Positions 1-9,507 of a stretch of 64,000 nt of DNA are shown here, one piece after another. Each line of letters starts with the position of its first letter. Within the stretch, counting starts at the first letter, position 1. Both the position numbers and the translations under genes were made by a program. The notes below the pieces were generated by a model. It searched no databases, was not told the DNA's origin, and was given only the letters and a program-made list of their open reading frames with translations. This DNA comes from Pectobacterium cacticida (GTDB lineage: Bacteria > Pseudomonadota > Gammaproteobacteria > Enterobacterales > Enterobacteriaceae), in NCBI RefSeq assembly GCF_036885195.1, contig NZ_CP133656.1, positions 3,720,001 to 3,784,000 on the forward strand. The letters run 5' to 3'.

Positions 1-1019
1 TGACCAATTGCCGTTGGCAGTACCAAACGCAACGCACCCGCCAACACTTTTTTGTCACGCATCATATGGGGAAGATAGGCTTCAGGCGCCATTTGCGCCG
101 GGCCCCTCACGGGTAGATCGGCACGAACCAGCAGAGATTTGATCCGCTCGACGTCTACTATGGAGAGCAACCCCAAACGACGTGACATATGCGCAGCCAT
201 TACCATACCTGCCGCAACGGCTTCACCATGGAGCCAGTTGCCGTAGCCCATTTCTGTTTCAATCGCATGTCCATAAGTATGGCCCAAATTGAGCAATGCG
301 CGCATACCACGTTCATGTTCATCTGCCGCGACCACTGCCGCCTTGATTTCGCAGCAACGTCGGATGCAATAAGCCAATGCTTCAGACTGTAGCCCACGCA
401 CCGCTTCAATGTTTTCTTCAAGCCAAACGAAGAAATCGCGATCCAGAATGACGCCGTATTTAATGACTTCCGCTAATCCGGATGACAATTCGCGTGCCGG
501 TAACGATTTCAGACAGTCCAGATCGATCACCACCGACGCGGGCTGATAGAATGCGCCGATCATGTTTTTACCCAGCGGGTGATTGACGGCAGTTTTACCA
601 CCAACGGAGGAATCTACCTGCGCTAACAGCGTCGTAGGCACCTGAATAAATCGGACGCCACGCTGATAGCTGGCGGCGGCAAAACCGGCTAAATCGCCAA
701 TGACACCGCCCCCTAAGGCCACGATCGTCGTATCACGACCATGCGGTTTCGCCAACAGCGCGGTGAAAACCTGATCCAACACCGTCAGCGATTTGTACTG
801 CTCACCGTCAGGAAGAATAACCTGATCGACATGTATGCCATTGTTTTCCAACACGCCACGAACGCGATCGAGATACAGAGGCGCCAACGTTTGGTTCGTA
901 ACCAACATGGCCTGATCCCCGGCGCTCAACGGCATAAAAGAAGCCGAATCATCGAATAATCCGGCGGCTATCGTAATGGGATAGCTGCGCTTCCCGAGTG
1001 TTACGGTAATTCTTTCCAT
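1..1019 (-). CDS. aroB: 3-dehydroquinate synthase, 3' end cut by window edge
   Basis: Converts DAHP to 3-dehydroquinate, the second step of the shikimate pathway, in the cytoplasm with NAD+ and a divalent metal. The minus strand reads from an ATG at 1019 (MERITVTLGKRSYPI) without a stop to base 2, about 339 codons; the E. coli enzyme has about 362, so only some 20 C-terminal residues are missing. Recognisable AroB stretches include ALGGGVIGDLAGFAA, QVPTTLLAQVDSSVGGKTAV, the metal-ligand segment LNLGHTFGHAIE, and LRLVLPTAIGQ just before the edge. It lies 52 bp downstream of aroK on the same strand, the usual aroK-aroB operon. Identity is secure. Confidence 0.96.
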   Translation of the reverse strand, partial: MERITVTLGKRSYPITIAAGLFDDSASFMPLSAGDQAMLVTNQTLAPLYLDRVRGVLENNGIHVDQVILPDGEQYKSLTVLDQVFTALLAKPHGRDTTIVALGGGVIGDLAGFAAASYQRGVRFIQVPTTLLAQVDSSVGGKTAVNHPLGKNMIGAFYQPASVVIDLDCLKSLPARELSSGLAEVIKYGVILDRDFFVWLEENIEAVRGLQSEALAYCIRRCCEIKAAVVAADEHERGMRALLNLGHTYGHAIETEMGYGNWLHGEAVAAGMVMAAHMSRRLGLLSIVDVERIKSLLVRADLPVRGPAQMAPEAYLPHMMRDKKVLAGALRLVLPTAIG

Positions 1020-1042
1020 GCTCGTTTAATAACCCGTTCAGG

Positions 1043-1059
1043 ATCCGCCCAAGGCGGAT
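1043..1059. other. Hairpin between aroK and aroB
   Basis: A perfect 7-bp stem (ATCCGCC / GGCGGAT) with a 3-nt loop sits in the 52-bp gap between the aroK stop and the aroB start. There is no U-run after it on the minus strand, so it is more likely an mRNA processing or stability element than a terminator. Its role is inferred only. Confidence 0.4.
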
Positions 1060-1071
1060 TGAGGCATGCTC

Positions 1072-1593
1072 TTAGTTGTTTTCCAGCATCGCAATAATCT
1101 GGTTAGCAACAACCTTAGCACTTTGCTCGTCAGTACGAATGGTAACGTCGGCGATCTCTTCATAAAGCGGGTTCCGCTCTTTCGCCAACGCTTCCAACAC
1201 TTCACGCGGAGGGGTTTCAACCTGAAGTAACGGACGCTTTTTGTCACGCTGCGTGCGAGCCAGCTGCTTTTCAATTGTCGTTTCTAAATAAACGACAACC
1301 CCACGCGCGGAAAGACGATTACGCGTCTCGCGTGATTTGACTGAGCCGCCGCCTGTCGCCAGTACGATGCCCTGTTTTTCCGTCAATTCATTAATGACTT
1401 TCTCTTCACGATCGCGAAAGCCTTCTTCGCCTTCCACATCGAACACCCAGCCCACATCAGCGCCAGTACGTCGCTCAATCTCTTGATCGGAGTCGAAAAA
1501 CTCCATATTGAGTTGCTGAGCTAACTGACGGCCAATAGTACTTTTGCCGGCACCCATAGGCCCAACCAGAAAGATATTGCGTTTCTCTGCCAT
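1072..1593 (-). CDS. aroK: Shikimate kinase I
   Basis: Phosphorylates shikimate at the 3-hydroxyl using ATP, in the chorismate pathway. The 173-residue protein starts MAEKRNIFLVGPMGAGKST, carrying the Walker A loop GPMGAGKST near residues 11-19. The substrate-binding part FFDSDQEIERR follows around residue 33, then ATGGGSV near residue 80 and the lid region around residues 112-120. Its length is usual for AroK. It is first in the aroK-aroB pair and is separated from hofQ upstream by about 350 bp that must hold its promoter. Confidence 0.97.
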   Translation of the reverse strand: MAEKRNIFLVGPMGAGKSTIGRQLAQQLNMEFFDSDQEIERRTGADVGWVFDVEGEEGFRDREEKVINELTEKQGIVLATGGGSVKSRETRNRLSARGVVVYLETTIEKQLARTQRDKKRPLLQVETPPREVLEALAKERNPLYEEIADVTIRTDEQSAKVVANQIIAMLENN

Positions 1594-1941
1594 GTTTTTT
1601 GGTATTACTAAGACAATTCGTTAATGATAACCCGCCCCGCCAATCGACCCAGCGGCGGGACCTAAACTGAAACCTCATGAGCGATAGTGCGAGAATCAGA
1701 CAAAAAATTATCTCAAGACTCAGGGTAGTTTGGCAACCGAATAAAATGTCACACCAACCACGAGTGGTCGATGCTGTACGTTTTATCAACATTTTCGGTG
1801 GAACAACGCCTTAGTGCTCAATTCGCTAACCCTTGTAAGCTAAATCCGTCGCAGCGTCAAACGCATAAGCGCGAACACGACAAAATATTGCGCCCTGTCA
1901 GAAAAAAACACTGTGTGGCATCAGCGTGTTACCGGATTTAC
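1594..1941. other. aroK upstream region without a gene
   Basis: This 348-bp stretch lies between the aroK start and the hofQ stop, both on the minus strand. It contains the candidate hofQ terminator (1907-1930) and a GC-rich partial inverted repeat around 1632-1660. Short reading frames here overlap the ends of aroK and carry no family signature. No promoter is assigned with confidence. Confidence 0.5.
1907..1930 (-). terminator. Probable terminator of the hof operon
   Basis: Read on the minus strand, a stem formed by AACAC(G)CTG and CAGTGTT with one bulged base is followed by a run of T. It begins 12 bp past the hofQ stop, where a terminator for hofMNOPQ is expected. The bulge lowers certainty. 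Confidence 0.5.
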
Positions 1942-3249
1942 TCACGATGAAGCGGAAATCAACGTCGGTGTAATGAAAATGACCAATTCCCGTCGCGTAT
2001 GCTGCTGAGTATGATTTCTGAACAGATGTCCCAATAGGGGGACATCACCCAAAATGGGCACCTGCCTATCGGCGTTATTCTTTTGCTGCTGGAAAATCCC
2101 CCCTAACACAATCGTTTCGCCATCGGCGACCGTTACCTGGGTCTGGATCTCCTGCTTATCGATCGCTAACGCTTCGCCGTTATCTCCCTGTTTGATTGCC
2201 TGCCCAGGCATATTCTGGCTAATTTTCAGATTCAGCGTAATTCGTCCGCCACGCAAAATAGCAGGCGTGACTTCCATGCCGAGCACCGCTTCTTTAAATT
2301 CGATAGACGTCGATCCGCTGGCGCCGCTGGAAACCTGATATGGAATTTCTGTGCCTTGTTTAATACTGGCGGTTTGCTGGTGTGCGGTAAATAAACGCGG
2401 GCTGGCGATGATTTCGACTTCACGTTCCTGCTCCAGAGCCATCAATTCCAGATCCAGTAAACGCCCATTCAATCGCGCGATATGGAATCCGGCACTAACC
2501 GCTGGCGTATCCACTGGTAAGCCAACATTAAAATTATTCAGCCTGAGCGCTTTATTCGCCACATCCTCCCCACCCAACCCCCAGTTCACCCCCAACGCCT
2601 GTAAATGCTCACTGCTGATGGTGACAATGTGTGCCGCCAACTGCACCTGAGCTAGCGGCAGATCGAGCGCGTTTACCCAAGGTTCTAGCTGAGACAACGC
2701 ATCTTCCGTATCACGAATCAGTAAGGTATTCGTTCGTTTATCGACGGTGACGCTGCCGCGTGAAGAGAGCAAAGTCCCGCGCTGAGCCTGGACGCTGGTC
2801 GCCATGTCCGACGCGTCAGCATACTGCAACGCCACAGAAATATTGCGTAACGGCAATTTTTGCGCCTGCTCCGCCGCACGCTCGTCCCGTTCCTTTTGTA
2901 AGGATTCAAGATGACCAGCTGGAAACACGAGCAGCACGTTACCGTGGCGTTCTGCGCTAAGTTTTCCCATGCGTAAAACAATATCCAAGGCTTGCTGCCA
3001 AGGTACCGCTGATAGTCTTAAGCTCAGATTACCTTCCACTCCCGGTGCAATGACAATATTAAGTTGTTGATGATCGGCTAAAGCCTGTAACACGCGAGGT
3101 ATCGGCGAATCTTCAAAAGCCATAGAGACGGAGCTTTGCGCACTGACCTGGTATGGCGCAACAAATAAAAGCAGCCCGAACCACACCGCCATTTGACATA
3201 ACATCCTCATATTCAACACGTTCCTTGTTAGAGAAATACGTCTCTTCAT
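1942..3249 (-). CDS. hofQ: Secretin-like DNA-uptake protein HofQ
   Basis: Outer-membrane secretin homologue of the competence/type IV pilus family; in E. coli HofQ is needed to use external DNA as a nutrient. The 435-residue protein has an N-terminal hydrophobic signal (about residues 15-37, ending VSAQ), short N-domains, and a C-terminal secretin domain with conserved stretches such as VEIIASPRLFT (around 275), GTEIPYQV, LKISQN, and the closing segment DVPLLGHLFRN (about 405) and ELVIFITPTLI. The size fits HofQ, which is shorter than type II secretins. It is the last gene of hofMNOPQ; assembly partners such as hofB/C are not in the window. Confidence 0.92.
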   Translation of the reverse strand: MKRRISLTRNVLNMRMLCQMAVWFGLLLFVAPYQVSAQSSVSMAFEDSPIPRVLQALADHQQLNIVIAPGVEGNLSLRLSAVPWQQALDIVLRMGKLSAERHGNVLLVFPAGHLESLQKERDERAAEQAQKLPLRNISVALQYADASDMATSVQAQRGTLLSSRGSVTVDKRTNTLLIRDTEDALSQLEPWVNALDLPLAQVQLAAHIVTISSEHLQALGVNWGLGGEDVANKALRLNNFNVGLPVDTPAVSAGFHIARLNGRLLDLELMALEQEREVEIIASPRLFTAHQQTASIKQGTEIPYQVSSGASGSTSIEFKEAVLGMEVTPAILRGGRITLNLKISQNMPGQAIKQGDNGEALAIDKQEIQTQVTVADGETIVLGGIFQQQKNNADRQVPILGDVPLLGHLFRNHTQQHTRRELVIFITPTLISASS

Positions 3250-3302
3250 AAAATAGCGATCCTTAATCGCATTTAAACCCGCCTCACCGGCGTAGGTTCC
3301 AT

Positions 3303-3680
3303 CTATTTCGCTGGCTTATTGATAAATGGAGAAACCAACAACAGCGCCTCGGAAGAGCCATCACAGCCAGTTTCACGCACCGTGGGTACCAGTTTGGCTC
3401 CCGATCTATCCAGTTGGCTAACTAACCAATCCCCCGGAGGGATCGTCTCACCGCTTGTCAACTTGAGCCATTCAGCGTCAGCGCGCGCCAGCCATCCCGT
3501 CCAGCGATCGCCTGTACCAATCACACCCTTAAGTCGCCAGGCGGATTGCATAGCCGTCGTCAAGCAGCGAGGTGCCGCTAGCGGTTGAAAGGGGTCAGTG
3601 CGCACTGCGCGCCTTTCTGCCTGCGCGCTGGTCAAGAGGGATAACCATAGCAGTGTGCTACTGAGCATAATGTGGTTCAT
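3303..3680 (-). CDS. hofP: DNA-utilisation protein HofP (PilP-like)
   Basis: Small periplasmic or lipoprotein-like component of the HofMNOPQ uptake system, counterpart of the pilus protein PilP. The chosen start gives MNHIMLSSTLLWLSLLTSAQA, a signal-peptide-like N-terminus; the frame is open 11 codons further upstream, but that extension is polar and unlikely. The body holds the PilP-like motif RTDPFQPL and a later LKGVIGTGDRWTGWL that suggests a small beta domain. The gene overlaps the end of hofO by 23 bp and is 53 bp before hofQ. The sequence is poorly conserved, so the call rests on position and the short motif. Confidence 0.82.
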   Translation of the reverse strand: MNHIMLSSTLLWLSLLTSAQAERRAVRTDPFQPLAAPRCLTTAMQSAWRLKGVIGTGDRWTGWLARADAEWLKLTSGETIPPGDWLVSQLDRSGAKLVPTVRETGCDGSSEALLLVSPFINKPAK

Positions 3681-4263
3681 GCCCCACCCCCGGCCTGATG
3701 AGTGATAGCTCAACCTGTAAACGTCGCGTTTCTAATGGCAGCGCCGTTTGGACACTATCTGGCTTTACGGTCAGTTGCGCGATTCGCAATACATAGGGTA
3801 ATTCGGTCAACTCGCGCAGCACCAACAGCACGCTGGCGTAATCGGCGCTAAACGCCAATCGCCACTGTTCCTGAGGAGGTTCACCTGCGTGGGGTAAAAC
3901 GGGTTTCCATGACAGTAAAGAGGCATTGGCTTGTGACAACGGCGCAACAATCAACTGTGCCAACCTATCAGGCTTGAAGGGGGCAACGTACGCAGTTTTC
4001 TCCGCTAATTGCGTAAGTAACATGGACAATAACGGCATCGCGTCTAGTTTTTGTTGTATTGACTGGATATCCATACGCGTCTGAACGGTTCGCGCTTCGT
4101 CATCAATAGCGGTTCGCCGCACGTCTCCGACGAGAAACCAAGCCGAAAGCAACCCAACGGTGGTGACAAATGTCAATTGAAGCGCTAGCTGATGCCATAG
4201 CGGCTTACTAATGAGTCGCGGACAATTCAGCACGATATTAGTGGCACTCGTGTGGCTAATCAT
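3658..4263 (-). CDS. hofO: DNA-utilisation protein HofO (PilO-like)
   Basis: Inner-membrane protein of the Hof system, counterpart of the alignment protein PilO. Starting at MISHTSATNIVL gives about 201 residues: a short cytoplasmic tail, one membrane segment (LALQLTFVTTVGLLSAWFLV, residues about 25-45), a coiled region, and a periplasmic ferredoxin-like part. The frame is open 46 codons further upstream, but that part lies inside hofN and is cysteine-rich nonsense. The chosen start overlaps the hofN stop by 8 bp, a typical coupled arrangement. Assignment depends mainly on gene order and topology. Confidence 0.82.
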   Translation of the reverse strand: MISHTSATNIVLNCPRLISKPLWHQLALQLTFVTTVGLLSAWFLVGDVRRTAIDDEARTVQTRMDIQSIQQKLDAMPLLSMLLTQLAEKTAYVAPFKPDRLAQLIVAPLSQANASLLSWKPVLPHAGEPPQEQWRLAFSADYASVLLVLRELTELPYVLRIAQLTVKPDSVQTALPLETRRLQVELSLIRPGVGHEPHYAQ

Positions 4264-4822
4264 GGGCGTCCCCTGCTGGGGATACGATACTGTCACGCCA
4301 GTCGACCTGAAAAGAAAAATGCAGCCAGGCGTTCGCATCACGATTGCGAAACGTATGCAACAGTCGCACTCGCTCAACAGAAATATGGCGTAATAATGCA
4401 TGCTGTAGCATCACAATATCGTGATAGCTTTCTCCCACGCCGGAAAGCAATAAGTGCGATCCGCCGTCGGCCATTTCCGTCAGCCATAAACGTGCAGGCA
4501 TAATGCTGGCAAGTTGCTCGAATAAGCGCAGATTGCGTCGATTGTCCTGGCGGACGATCGCCTCTGCGTGTTCCTGCACTTGATGACGACGTAAGGTTTC
4601 TTGTGCCAGGTGCGTCTGCTGGTAGCGTGCTACCAGTTGCTGTTGCTGGATCTGAACCGCATCAAGCGTTTCCTGCGCACGCTGTTGTCGGCCATACCAA
4701 AGCAGATAGAGCGCCGCTATGAAGCAGAACATCATGCCTGCCTGTAGCCACAGCAGCAGCAACCAACGGTGTGCCCGCCGACGCATTTGCGTTTCCCGCC
4801 AGGGTAAAAGGTTAATCAGCAT
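4256..4822 (-). CDS. hofN: DNA-utilisation protein HofN (PilN-like)
   Basis: Inner-membrane component that pairs with HofM and HofO, like PilN with PilM and PilO. The 188-residue protein begins MLINLLPWRETQMRRR, the conserved PilN-type N-terminus (INLLPWRE) that docks on PilM. A membrane helix follows (WLLLLWLQAGMMFCFIAALYLL, about residues 20-42), then a coiled coil rich in Gln (about 45-100), then a compact periplasmic domain. It lies 2 bp downstream of hofM. Confidence 0.9.
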   Translation of the reverse strand: MLINLLPWRETQMRRRAHRWLLLLWLQAGMMFCFIAALYLLWYGRQQRAQETLDAVQIQQQQLVARYQQTHLAQETLRRHQVQEHAEAIVRQDNRRNLRLFEQLASIMPARLWLTEMADGGSHLLLSGVGESYHDIVMLQHALLRHISVERVRLLHTFRNRDANAWLHFSFQVDWRDSIVSPAGDAHD

Positions 4823-4824
4823 CG

Positions 4825-5676
4825 TCAGATATCCTCAGGGCGTAATGCCAGCCCGCCGGCGATCGCAAAGGCAGAAGGGAAACGTGGTAACGGCGGCTGC
4901 CAATGGCTAAATGCCGTTAATGGCGACCATGGTCGTAGTCGATCGCTGTTCTGACTGGATAAATCTGGCGAAACGCTTGAACAATAGACTACTTTATCGT
5001 CATCACAGTGATAGCGAGTCCTCACTACTGATAAGACATCCATTTCATCCTTCATCTCATCAAGGTGTATAACGCCTGAGCAAAAAGCGTGATCCCATGG
5101 GGACGTCCATAGCCACCCTTCTAACAATCGATGCAACAACAGCCCCTGTGCTTCAAGCCCGGCCAAATGCGCCATTCTGCGGAGCGCGCAGGTTGAAACC
5201 TCAATGACATCGGGACGCAGCCCCACGCTATTCAAGCACGTCAGCAAGATATCGATTTCCTGTCGGCGCGCTGCCGTCACCTGTAATCCCCCCGGATCCC
5301 GTGGGTCTTCCCGATAGTCTATCGCTAACGATTCACTACTTACCGGCAGCTTACGTGCCGCCTGGTTTTCAATATAGAGACTGCGCTCCGGCTCGCGCAA
5401 ACGTGGATCCGGCATGGGTAGGCGCTGCTGTAAAATGCGTTGAACGGGAAACCCGACGCGTAACGAAATATGCTCTGGCAACCAACGACGCCATGTGCGC
5501 AAAGCCTCACAAAGCGCCTCGGTATGGTGTAGACTACCCGCGCGTAAGGTATCGTCCGGTAACGGACACTGCCACCAGTGGCGCAGCCGCCAGCCATCGC
5601 GGCGACGCTGAACTGCCAGCGCATGCATGAAGCCATTTTGTATATCTAATCCAATCCGCCAGATGTGATAAGCCAT
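4825..5676 (-). CDS. hofM: DNA-utilisation protein HofM (PilM-like)
   Basis: Cytoplasmic actin-fold protein of the PilM type that recruits HofN at the inner membrane. The start MAYHIWRIGLDIQNG matches the HofM N-terminus and gives about 283 residues; the upstream ATG at 5700 would add MDKEIGLN. RIGLDIQNG resembles the first phosphate loop of PilM/FtsA proteins, and LYIENQAARKLPV and IDYREDP (about residues 105-130) are typical of the family. It heads the hof operon and is divergent from mrcA across 110 bp, as in E. coli. Confidence 0.88.
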   Translation of the reverse strand: MAYHIWRIGLDIQNGFMHALAVQRRRDGWRLRHWWQCPLPDDTLRAGSLHHTEALCEALRTWRRWLPEHISLRVGFPVQRILQQRLPMPDPRLREPERSLYIENQAARKLPVSSESLAIDYREDPRDPGGLQVTAARRQEIDILLTCLNSVGLRPDVIEVSTCALRRMAHLAGLEAQGLLLHRLLEGWLWTSPWDHAFCSGVIHLDEMKDEMDVLSVVRTRYHCDDDKVVYCSSVSPDLSSQNSDRLRPWSPLTAFSHWQPPLPRFPSAFAIAGGLALRPEDI

Positions 5677-5786
5677 GTTCAACCCTATTTCCTTATCCAA
5701 TAAACATATCCACAGTGCTGGCTTACCTTTATACTAGCGTCGAGTGTTTATAAACTGTCCAAACGCTACTGAATGGAAAATCCCAG

Positions 5787-8342
5787 GTGAAGTTCGTAAA
5801 GTATTTATTTATCCTTGCAGTCTCTTGCATTCTGCTGGGAGCTGCCTCGATTTACGGTTTGTACCGCTATATCGAACCCCAACTGCCCGATGTCACCGCG
5901 CTGAAAGACGTTCAACTGCAAACGCCTATGCAGGTCTACAGCGCCGATGGTGAACTGATCGCCCAATTTGGTGAAAAACGCCGTATCCCGCTCACGATGG
6001 CGCAAATTCCTCCTGATTTGGTACATGCTTTTATCGCGACCGAAGATAGCCGTTTTTACGAACACCACGGTGTCGATCCCATCGGGATTATCCGCGCTAC
6101 GTCAATCGCGCTTACCTCTGGTCACGCGTCTCAGGGTGCGAGCACCATTACGCAGCAACTCGCCAGGAACTTTTTCCTGAGCCCGGAGCGCACCTTGAGT
6201 CGGAAGGTCAAAGAGGTGTTTTTGGCTATTCGCATTGAACAATTGCTCACTAAAGATGAAATCCTTGAACTCTATTTGAACAAGATTTATCTCGGCTATC
6301 GCGCCTATGGCGTCGGCGCGGCGGCACAGGTTTATTTTGGTCGCCCGGTTGACCAATTGACCCTCAGTGAAATGGCGATGATCGCTGGCTTGCCGAAAGC
6401 GCCATCAACGTTTAACCCGCTCTATTCGCATGATCGCGCCGTTGCTCGCCGCAACGTGGTACTTGCGCGGATGAGAGATGAAAACTACATCACACAGGCG
6501 CAATACGATACGGCCCGTAACGAAACGCTGGTCGCGAATTATCACGCGCCGAAGATTTCATTCTCTGCGCCTTATGTGGCGGAGATGGCTCGACAAGAGA
6601 TGGTGAAACGTTACGGTGAAGACGCTTATAACGATGGTTATAAAGTTTACACGACCGTCAGCAAGAAATTACAAATGGCCGCGCAGGAAGCCCTGCGTAA
6701 TAACGTCATGGCCTACGACATGCGCCACGGCTATCGCGGCCCAGGCAAAGTACTATGGAAAATCGGTGAAGGCGTATGGGATCGAGCAAAAATGCTTGCT
6801 GCCCTGAAAGCATTGCCAGTCTATGGCCCACTCTATCCCGCCATCGTCACCAGTACGACGGCAGACAATGCGATCGCTATTCTGTCTGACGGCAGCAACA
6901 TTGCTTTGCCGATGGCGGGCATGCGCTGGGCGCGTCCATATCTCTCCGATACGCGCCAGGGGCCAACCCCGAAGCGCGTTACGGATGTGGTGCAAACCGG
7001 CCAGCAGATTTGGGTACGTAAAGTGAATAACGACTGGTGGCTGGCGCAGGTGCCAAACGTTAACTCGGCTATCGTTTCGCTCAACCCGAAAGATGGCGCA
7101 ATAGAGGCGTTGGTCGGCGGTTTTGACTTTAACCAAAGTAAATTCAACCGTGCGACGCAGGCGCTACGCCAAATTGGTTCCAATATTAAGCCTTTCCTGT
7201 ACACCGCGGCACTGGATAAAGGCTTAACGTTGGCCACAATTCTCAACGATGTCCCGATCACTCGCTGGGATGCCGGTGCGGGCTCGGACTGGCGGCCGAA
7301 AAATTCACCCGCCACTTACGACGGTCCAATTCGCCTACGTCAAGGACTCGGCCAGTCCAAAAATGTGGTAATGGTGCGGGCCATGCGAGCGATGGGAGTC
7401 GATTATGCGGCGGATTATCTGCAACGTTTCGGTTTCCCGGCACAGAATATCGTCCATACCGAATCGTTGGCGCTGGGAGCGGCCTCGTTTACACCGCTAC
7501 AGGTCGTACGAGGTTATTCTGTTATCGCCAACGGCGGCTATCTGGTCGATCCCTATTTAATCACCAGGATTGAAAGCGAGACCGGTGGCACAGTCTTTAC
7601 GGCTACACCGAAAGTGGTCTGCGATACCTGTAATCTACCCTTAGTGTATGGTGAGACGCCGCGTTCTCCGGTGTTAGCAGCCACTAACGTAGAGGATGTC
7701 GCGACCTCGCAAGAGGCGCCGCGTCAAGGTTTGCCACAGCCTGAATTGGAGCCCATAACGCCAGAGGCCGTACAGAAAAACGCCACACAACCCTACGCGC
7801 CGCACGTTATCAGCACACCGTTGGCGTTTCTGATTAAAGACGCATTGAACAGTAATATTTTTGGCGAACCGGGCTGGATGGGTACGGGCTGGCGTGCGGG
7901 ACGTGATTTAAAACGTCGTGATATTGGCGGTAAAACCGGCACAACCAATAGCGCCAAAGACGCCTGGTTCTCTGGCTACGGGCCGAATCTGGTAACAACG
8001 GTTTGGATCGGCTTTGACGATCATCGCCGCAATTTGGGGGCCACCAGCGCGTCCGGCGTCATAAAAGATCAGATCTCCGGTTATGAAGGCGGCGCAAAAT
8101 CGGCGCAACCCGCGTGGGATGACTTTATGAAAGTCGCGTTAGAGGGCGTACCGGAACAGCCACTGACACCGCCGCCGGGCATTGTTAGCGTGGTTATCGA
8201 CCGCAGCACGGGCAAACTGTCTAACGGCGGTCCAAATAGCCGCACTGAGTACTTTATTGAGGGGACGCAACCGCAAGAATATGAGGTGCATGAAGTCGGC
8301 ACGACGCTGATGGATAATGGACAAAGCGAAGAGTTATTCTAG
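5787..8342 (+). CDS. mrcA: Penicillin-binding protein 1A
   Basis: Bifunctional peptidoglycan synthase that polymerises glycan strands and cross-links them in the periplasm. It has 851 residues, as in E. coli PBP1A, and uses a GTG start preceded by CCCAGG. After the N-terminal membrane anchor (about residues 5-28) comes the GT51 glycosyltransferase domain with ATEDSRFYEHHGVDP and GASTITQQLARNFF. The transpeptidase domain shows SXXK as SNIK, SXN as SKN within GQSKNVV, and KTGTTN. An OB-like insert separates the two domains. It is divergent from hofM and ends at a strong terminator. Confidence 0.98.
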   Translation: MKFVKYLFILAVSCILLGAASIYGLYRYIEPQLPDVTALKDVQLQTPMQVYSADGELIAQFGEKRRIPLTMAQIPPDLVHAFIATEDSRFYEHHGVDPIGIIRATSIALTSGHASQGASTITQQLARNFFLSPERTLSRKVKEVFLAIRIEQLLTKDEILELYLNKIYLGYRAYGVGAAAQVYFGRPVDQLTLSEMAMIAGLPKAPSTFNPLYSHDRAVARRNVVLARMRDENYITQAQYDTARNETLVANYHAPKISFSAPYVAEMARQEMVKRYGEDAYNDGYKVYTTVSKKLQMAAQEALRNNVMAYDMRHGYRGPGKVLWKIGEGVWDRAKMLAALKALPVYGPLYPAIVTSTTADNAIAILSDGSNIALPMAGMRWARPYLSDTRQGPTPKRVTDVVQTGQQIWVRKVNNDWWLAQVPNVNSAIVSLNPKDGAIEALVGGFDFNQSKFNRATQALRQIGSNIKPFLYTAALDKGLTLATILNDVPITRWDAGAGSDWRPKNSPATYDGPIRLRQGLGQSKNVVMVRAMRAMGVDYAADYLQRFGFPAQNIVHTESLALGAASFTPLQVVRGYSVIANGGYLVDPYLITRIESETGGTVFTATPKVVCDTCNLPLVYGETPRSPVLAATNVEDVATSQEAPRQGLPQPELEPITPEAVQKNATQPYAPHVISTPLAFLIKDALNSNIFGEPGWMGTGWRAGRDLKRRDIGGKTGTTNSAKDAWFSGYGPNLVTTVWIGFDDHRRNLGATSASGVIKDQISGYEGGAKSAQPAWDDFMKVALEGVPEQPLTPPPGIVSVVIDRSTGKLSNGGPNSRTEYFIEGTQPQEYEVHEVGTTLMDNGQSEELF

Positions 8343-8390
8343 CCAGTGCTTGCTGTGTTAAATGAAAACTCAATGATTTATCAGAGATAA

Positions 8391-8420
8391 GTAAGGCGCC
8401 GATTGGCGCCTTACTTTTAT
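8391..8420 (+). terminator. Intrinsic terminator after mrcA
   Basis: A perfect 10-bp stem (GTAAGGCGCC / GGCGCCTTAC) with loop GATT is followed by a T-rich run. It lies 49 bp past the mrcA stop, between convergent mrcA and nudE. Confidence 0.9.
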
Positions 8421-8509
8421 TATCCTTATCCGTTGTTTATTACCCATTATTGCGAAAAACCATGGCAACATATGATAGCGATAACCTAAATGGCGGTTAG
8501 TCGGCTCGG

Positions 8510-9067
8510 TTAGCGAGAGGTGCGGCGCAGCCAGTCATGGGCGAGAAACAATGCGCTAACATTCCGTGCTTCACGGAAATCGGGTTCTTGCAGTAGCGAC
8601 ATCATATTATCCACCGGCCAGCGAACTTGTGGCATCGGTTCCGGCTCATCCCCTTCCAGACTTTGCGGATATAGATCACGCGCCACCACAATATTCATTT
8701 GGCTGGAAAAATAGGAAGGCGCCATGGTTAACGTCGCCAACAGATCCAGTCGCTGTGCGCCAAAACCGACTTCCTCCATCAGCTCACGGTTGGCGGCTGA
8801 AAAAATCGTTTCTCCGGGATCGATCACGCCTTTGGGAAATCCTAACTCGTATTCTTCAATACCGACGGCATATTCACGGATTAATACCAGTGCATCCTCT
8901 AAGATCGGAACAATCATCACCGCTTGCCGACCACTCGATCGCATCCTTTCATAGACCCGACGTACCCCATTGCTAAACTCAAGATCGACGGCTTCTACAT
9001 TAAACAAACGCGAACGCGCAACCGTTTCTACCTTGAGGATTTTAGGTTTTTGCAGGATATGGCTCAT
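8510..9067 (-). CDS. nudE: ADP compounds hydrolase NudE
   Basis: Nudix hydrolase that splits ADP-ribose, NADH and Ap3A-type nucleotides into AMP and a phosphate ester in the cytoplasm. The 185-residue protein carries a full Nudix box, GVIDPGETIFSAANRELMEE followed by VG (about residues 95-117), with the REXXEE metal-binding core. The preceding EYELGFPKG segment is typical of ADP-ribose-pyrophosphatase-like members. It is convergent with mrcA and divergent from igaA, the order seen in E. coli. Confidence 0.95.
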   Translation of the reverse strand: MSHILQKPKILKVETVARSRLFNVEAVDLEFSNGVRRVYERMRSSGRQAVMIVPILEDALVLIREYAVGIEEYELGFPKGVIDPGETIFSAANRELMEEVGFGAQRLDLLATLTMAPSYFSSQMNIVVARDLYPQSLEGDEPEPMPQVRWPVDNMMSLLQEPDFREARNVSALFLAHDWLRRTSR

Positions 9068-9507
9068 TGATCCCCCAGAGACTTACGACCCACACAGCGC
9101 CTTAATCCAACGTGCATGAAAAGCAACCTGCGTTGCAACCTAAAAATAACGTACGGTGGACAAGAAGGGATCGTAACTATTCTTTTGATTTAGATCACAT
9201 TGTGCGTTAACAGCCACCGTTGCTGCAACTCTCGTAACGGAGAATTTACCTGGCAACAACAAACAGGGATACTAGCGCAATGACATCACGCCGCGGAAAA
9301 TGAAGAGCGCAAAAATAAGAATATCCTCATTTAATCCATGTTTTTTGCTTGTTATCATCACAGCCTTATGCGGCGGATTTGACACATGATTATGTGATTA
9401 ATCTGATAAAACAATGCCATACGGCATCATACGGGTTATTATCGATTGCATAATTTTGTTACACTTCGACGAAAACAGGGAGCCTTGCGTTTTGTAAGGG
9501 AGAGGAC
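9068..9507. other. Divergent promoter region of nudE and igaA
   Basis: A 440-bp gene-free stretch between divergent nudE and igaA, so both promoters must lie here. It becomes AT-rich toward igaA. A CRP-like half site (AGATCACATT, about 9191) is present, but its partner arm is poor and it is not called. No small ORF with a ribosome-binding site was recognised. Confidence 0.5.

Noticed and set aside
9185..9210. CRP site in the nudE-igaA gap
   Set aside because: Only one half site (ATCACATT) is good; the other arm does not match.
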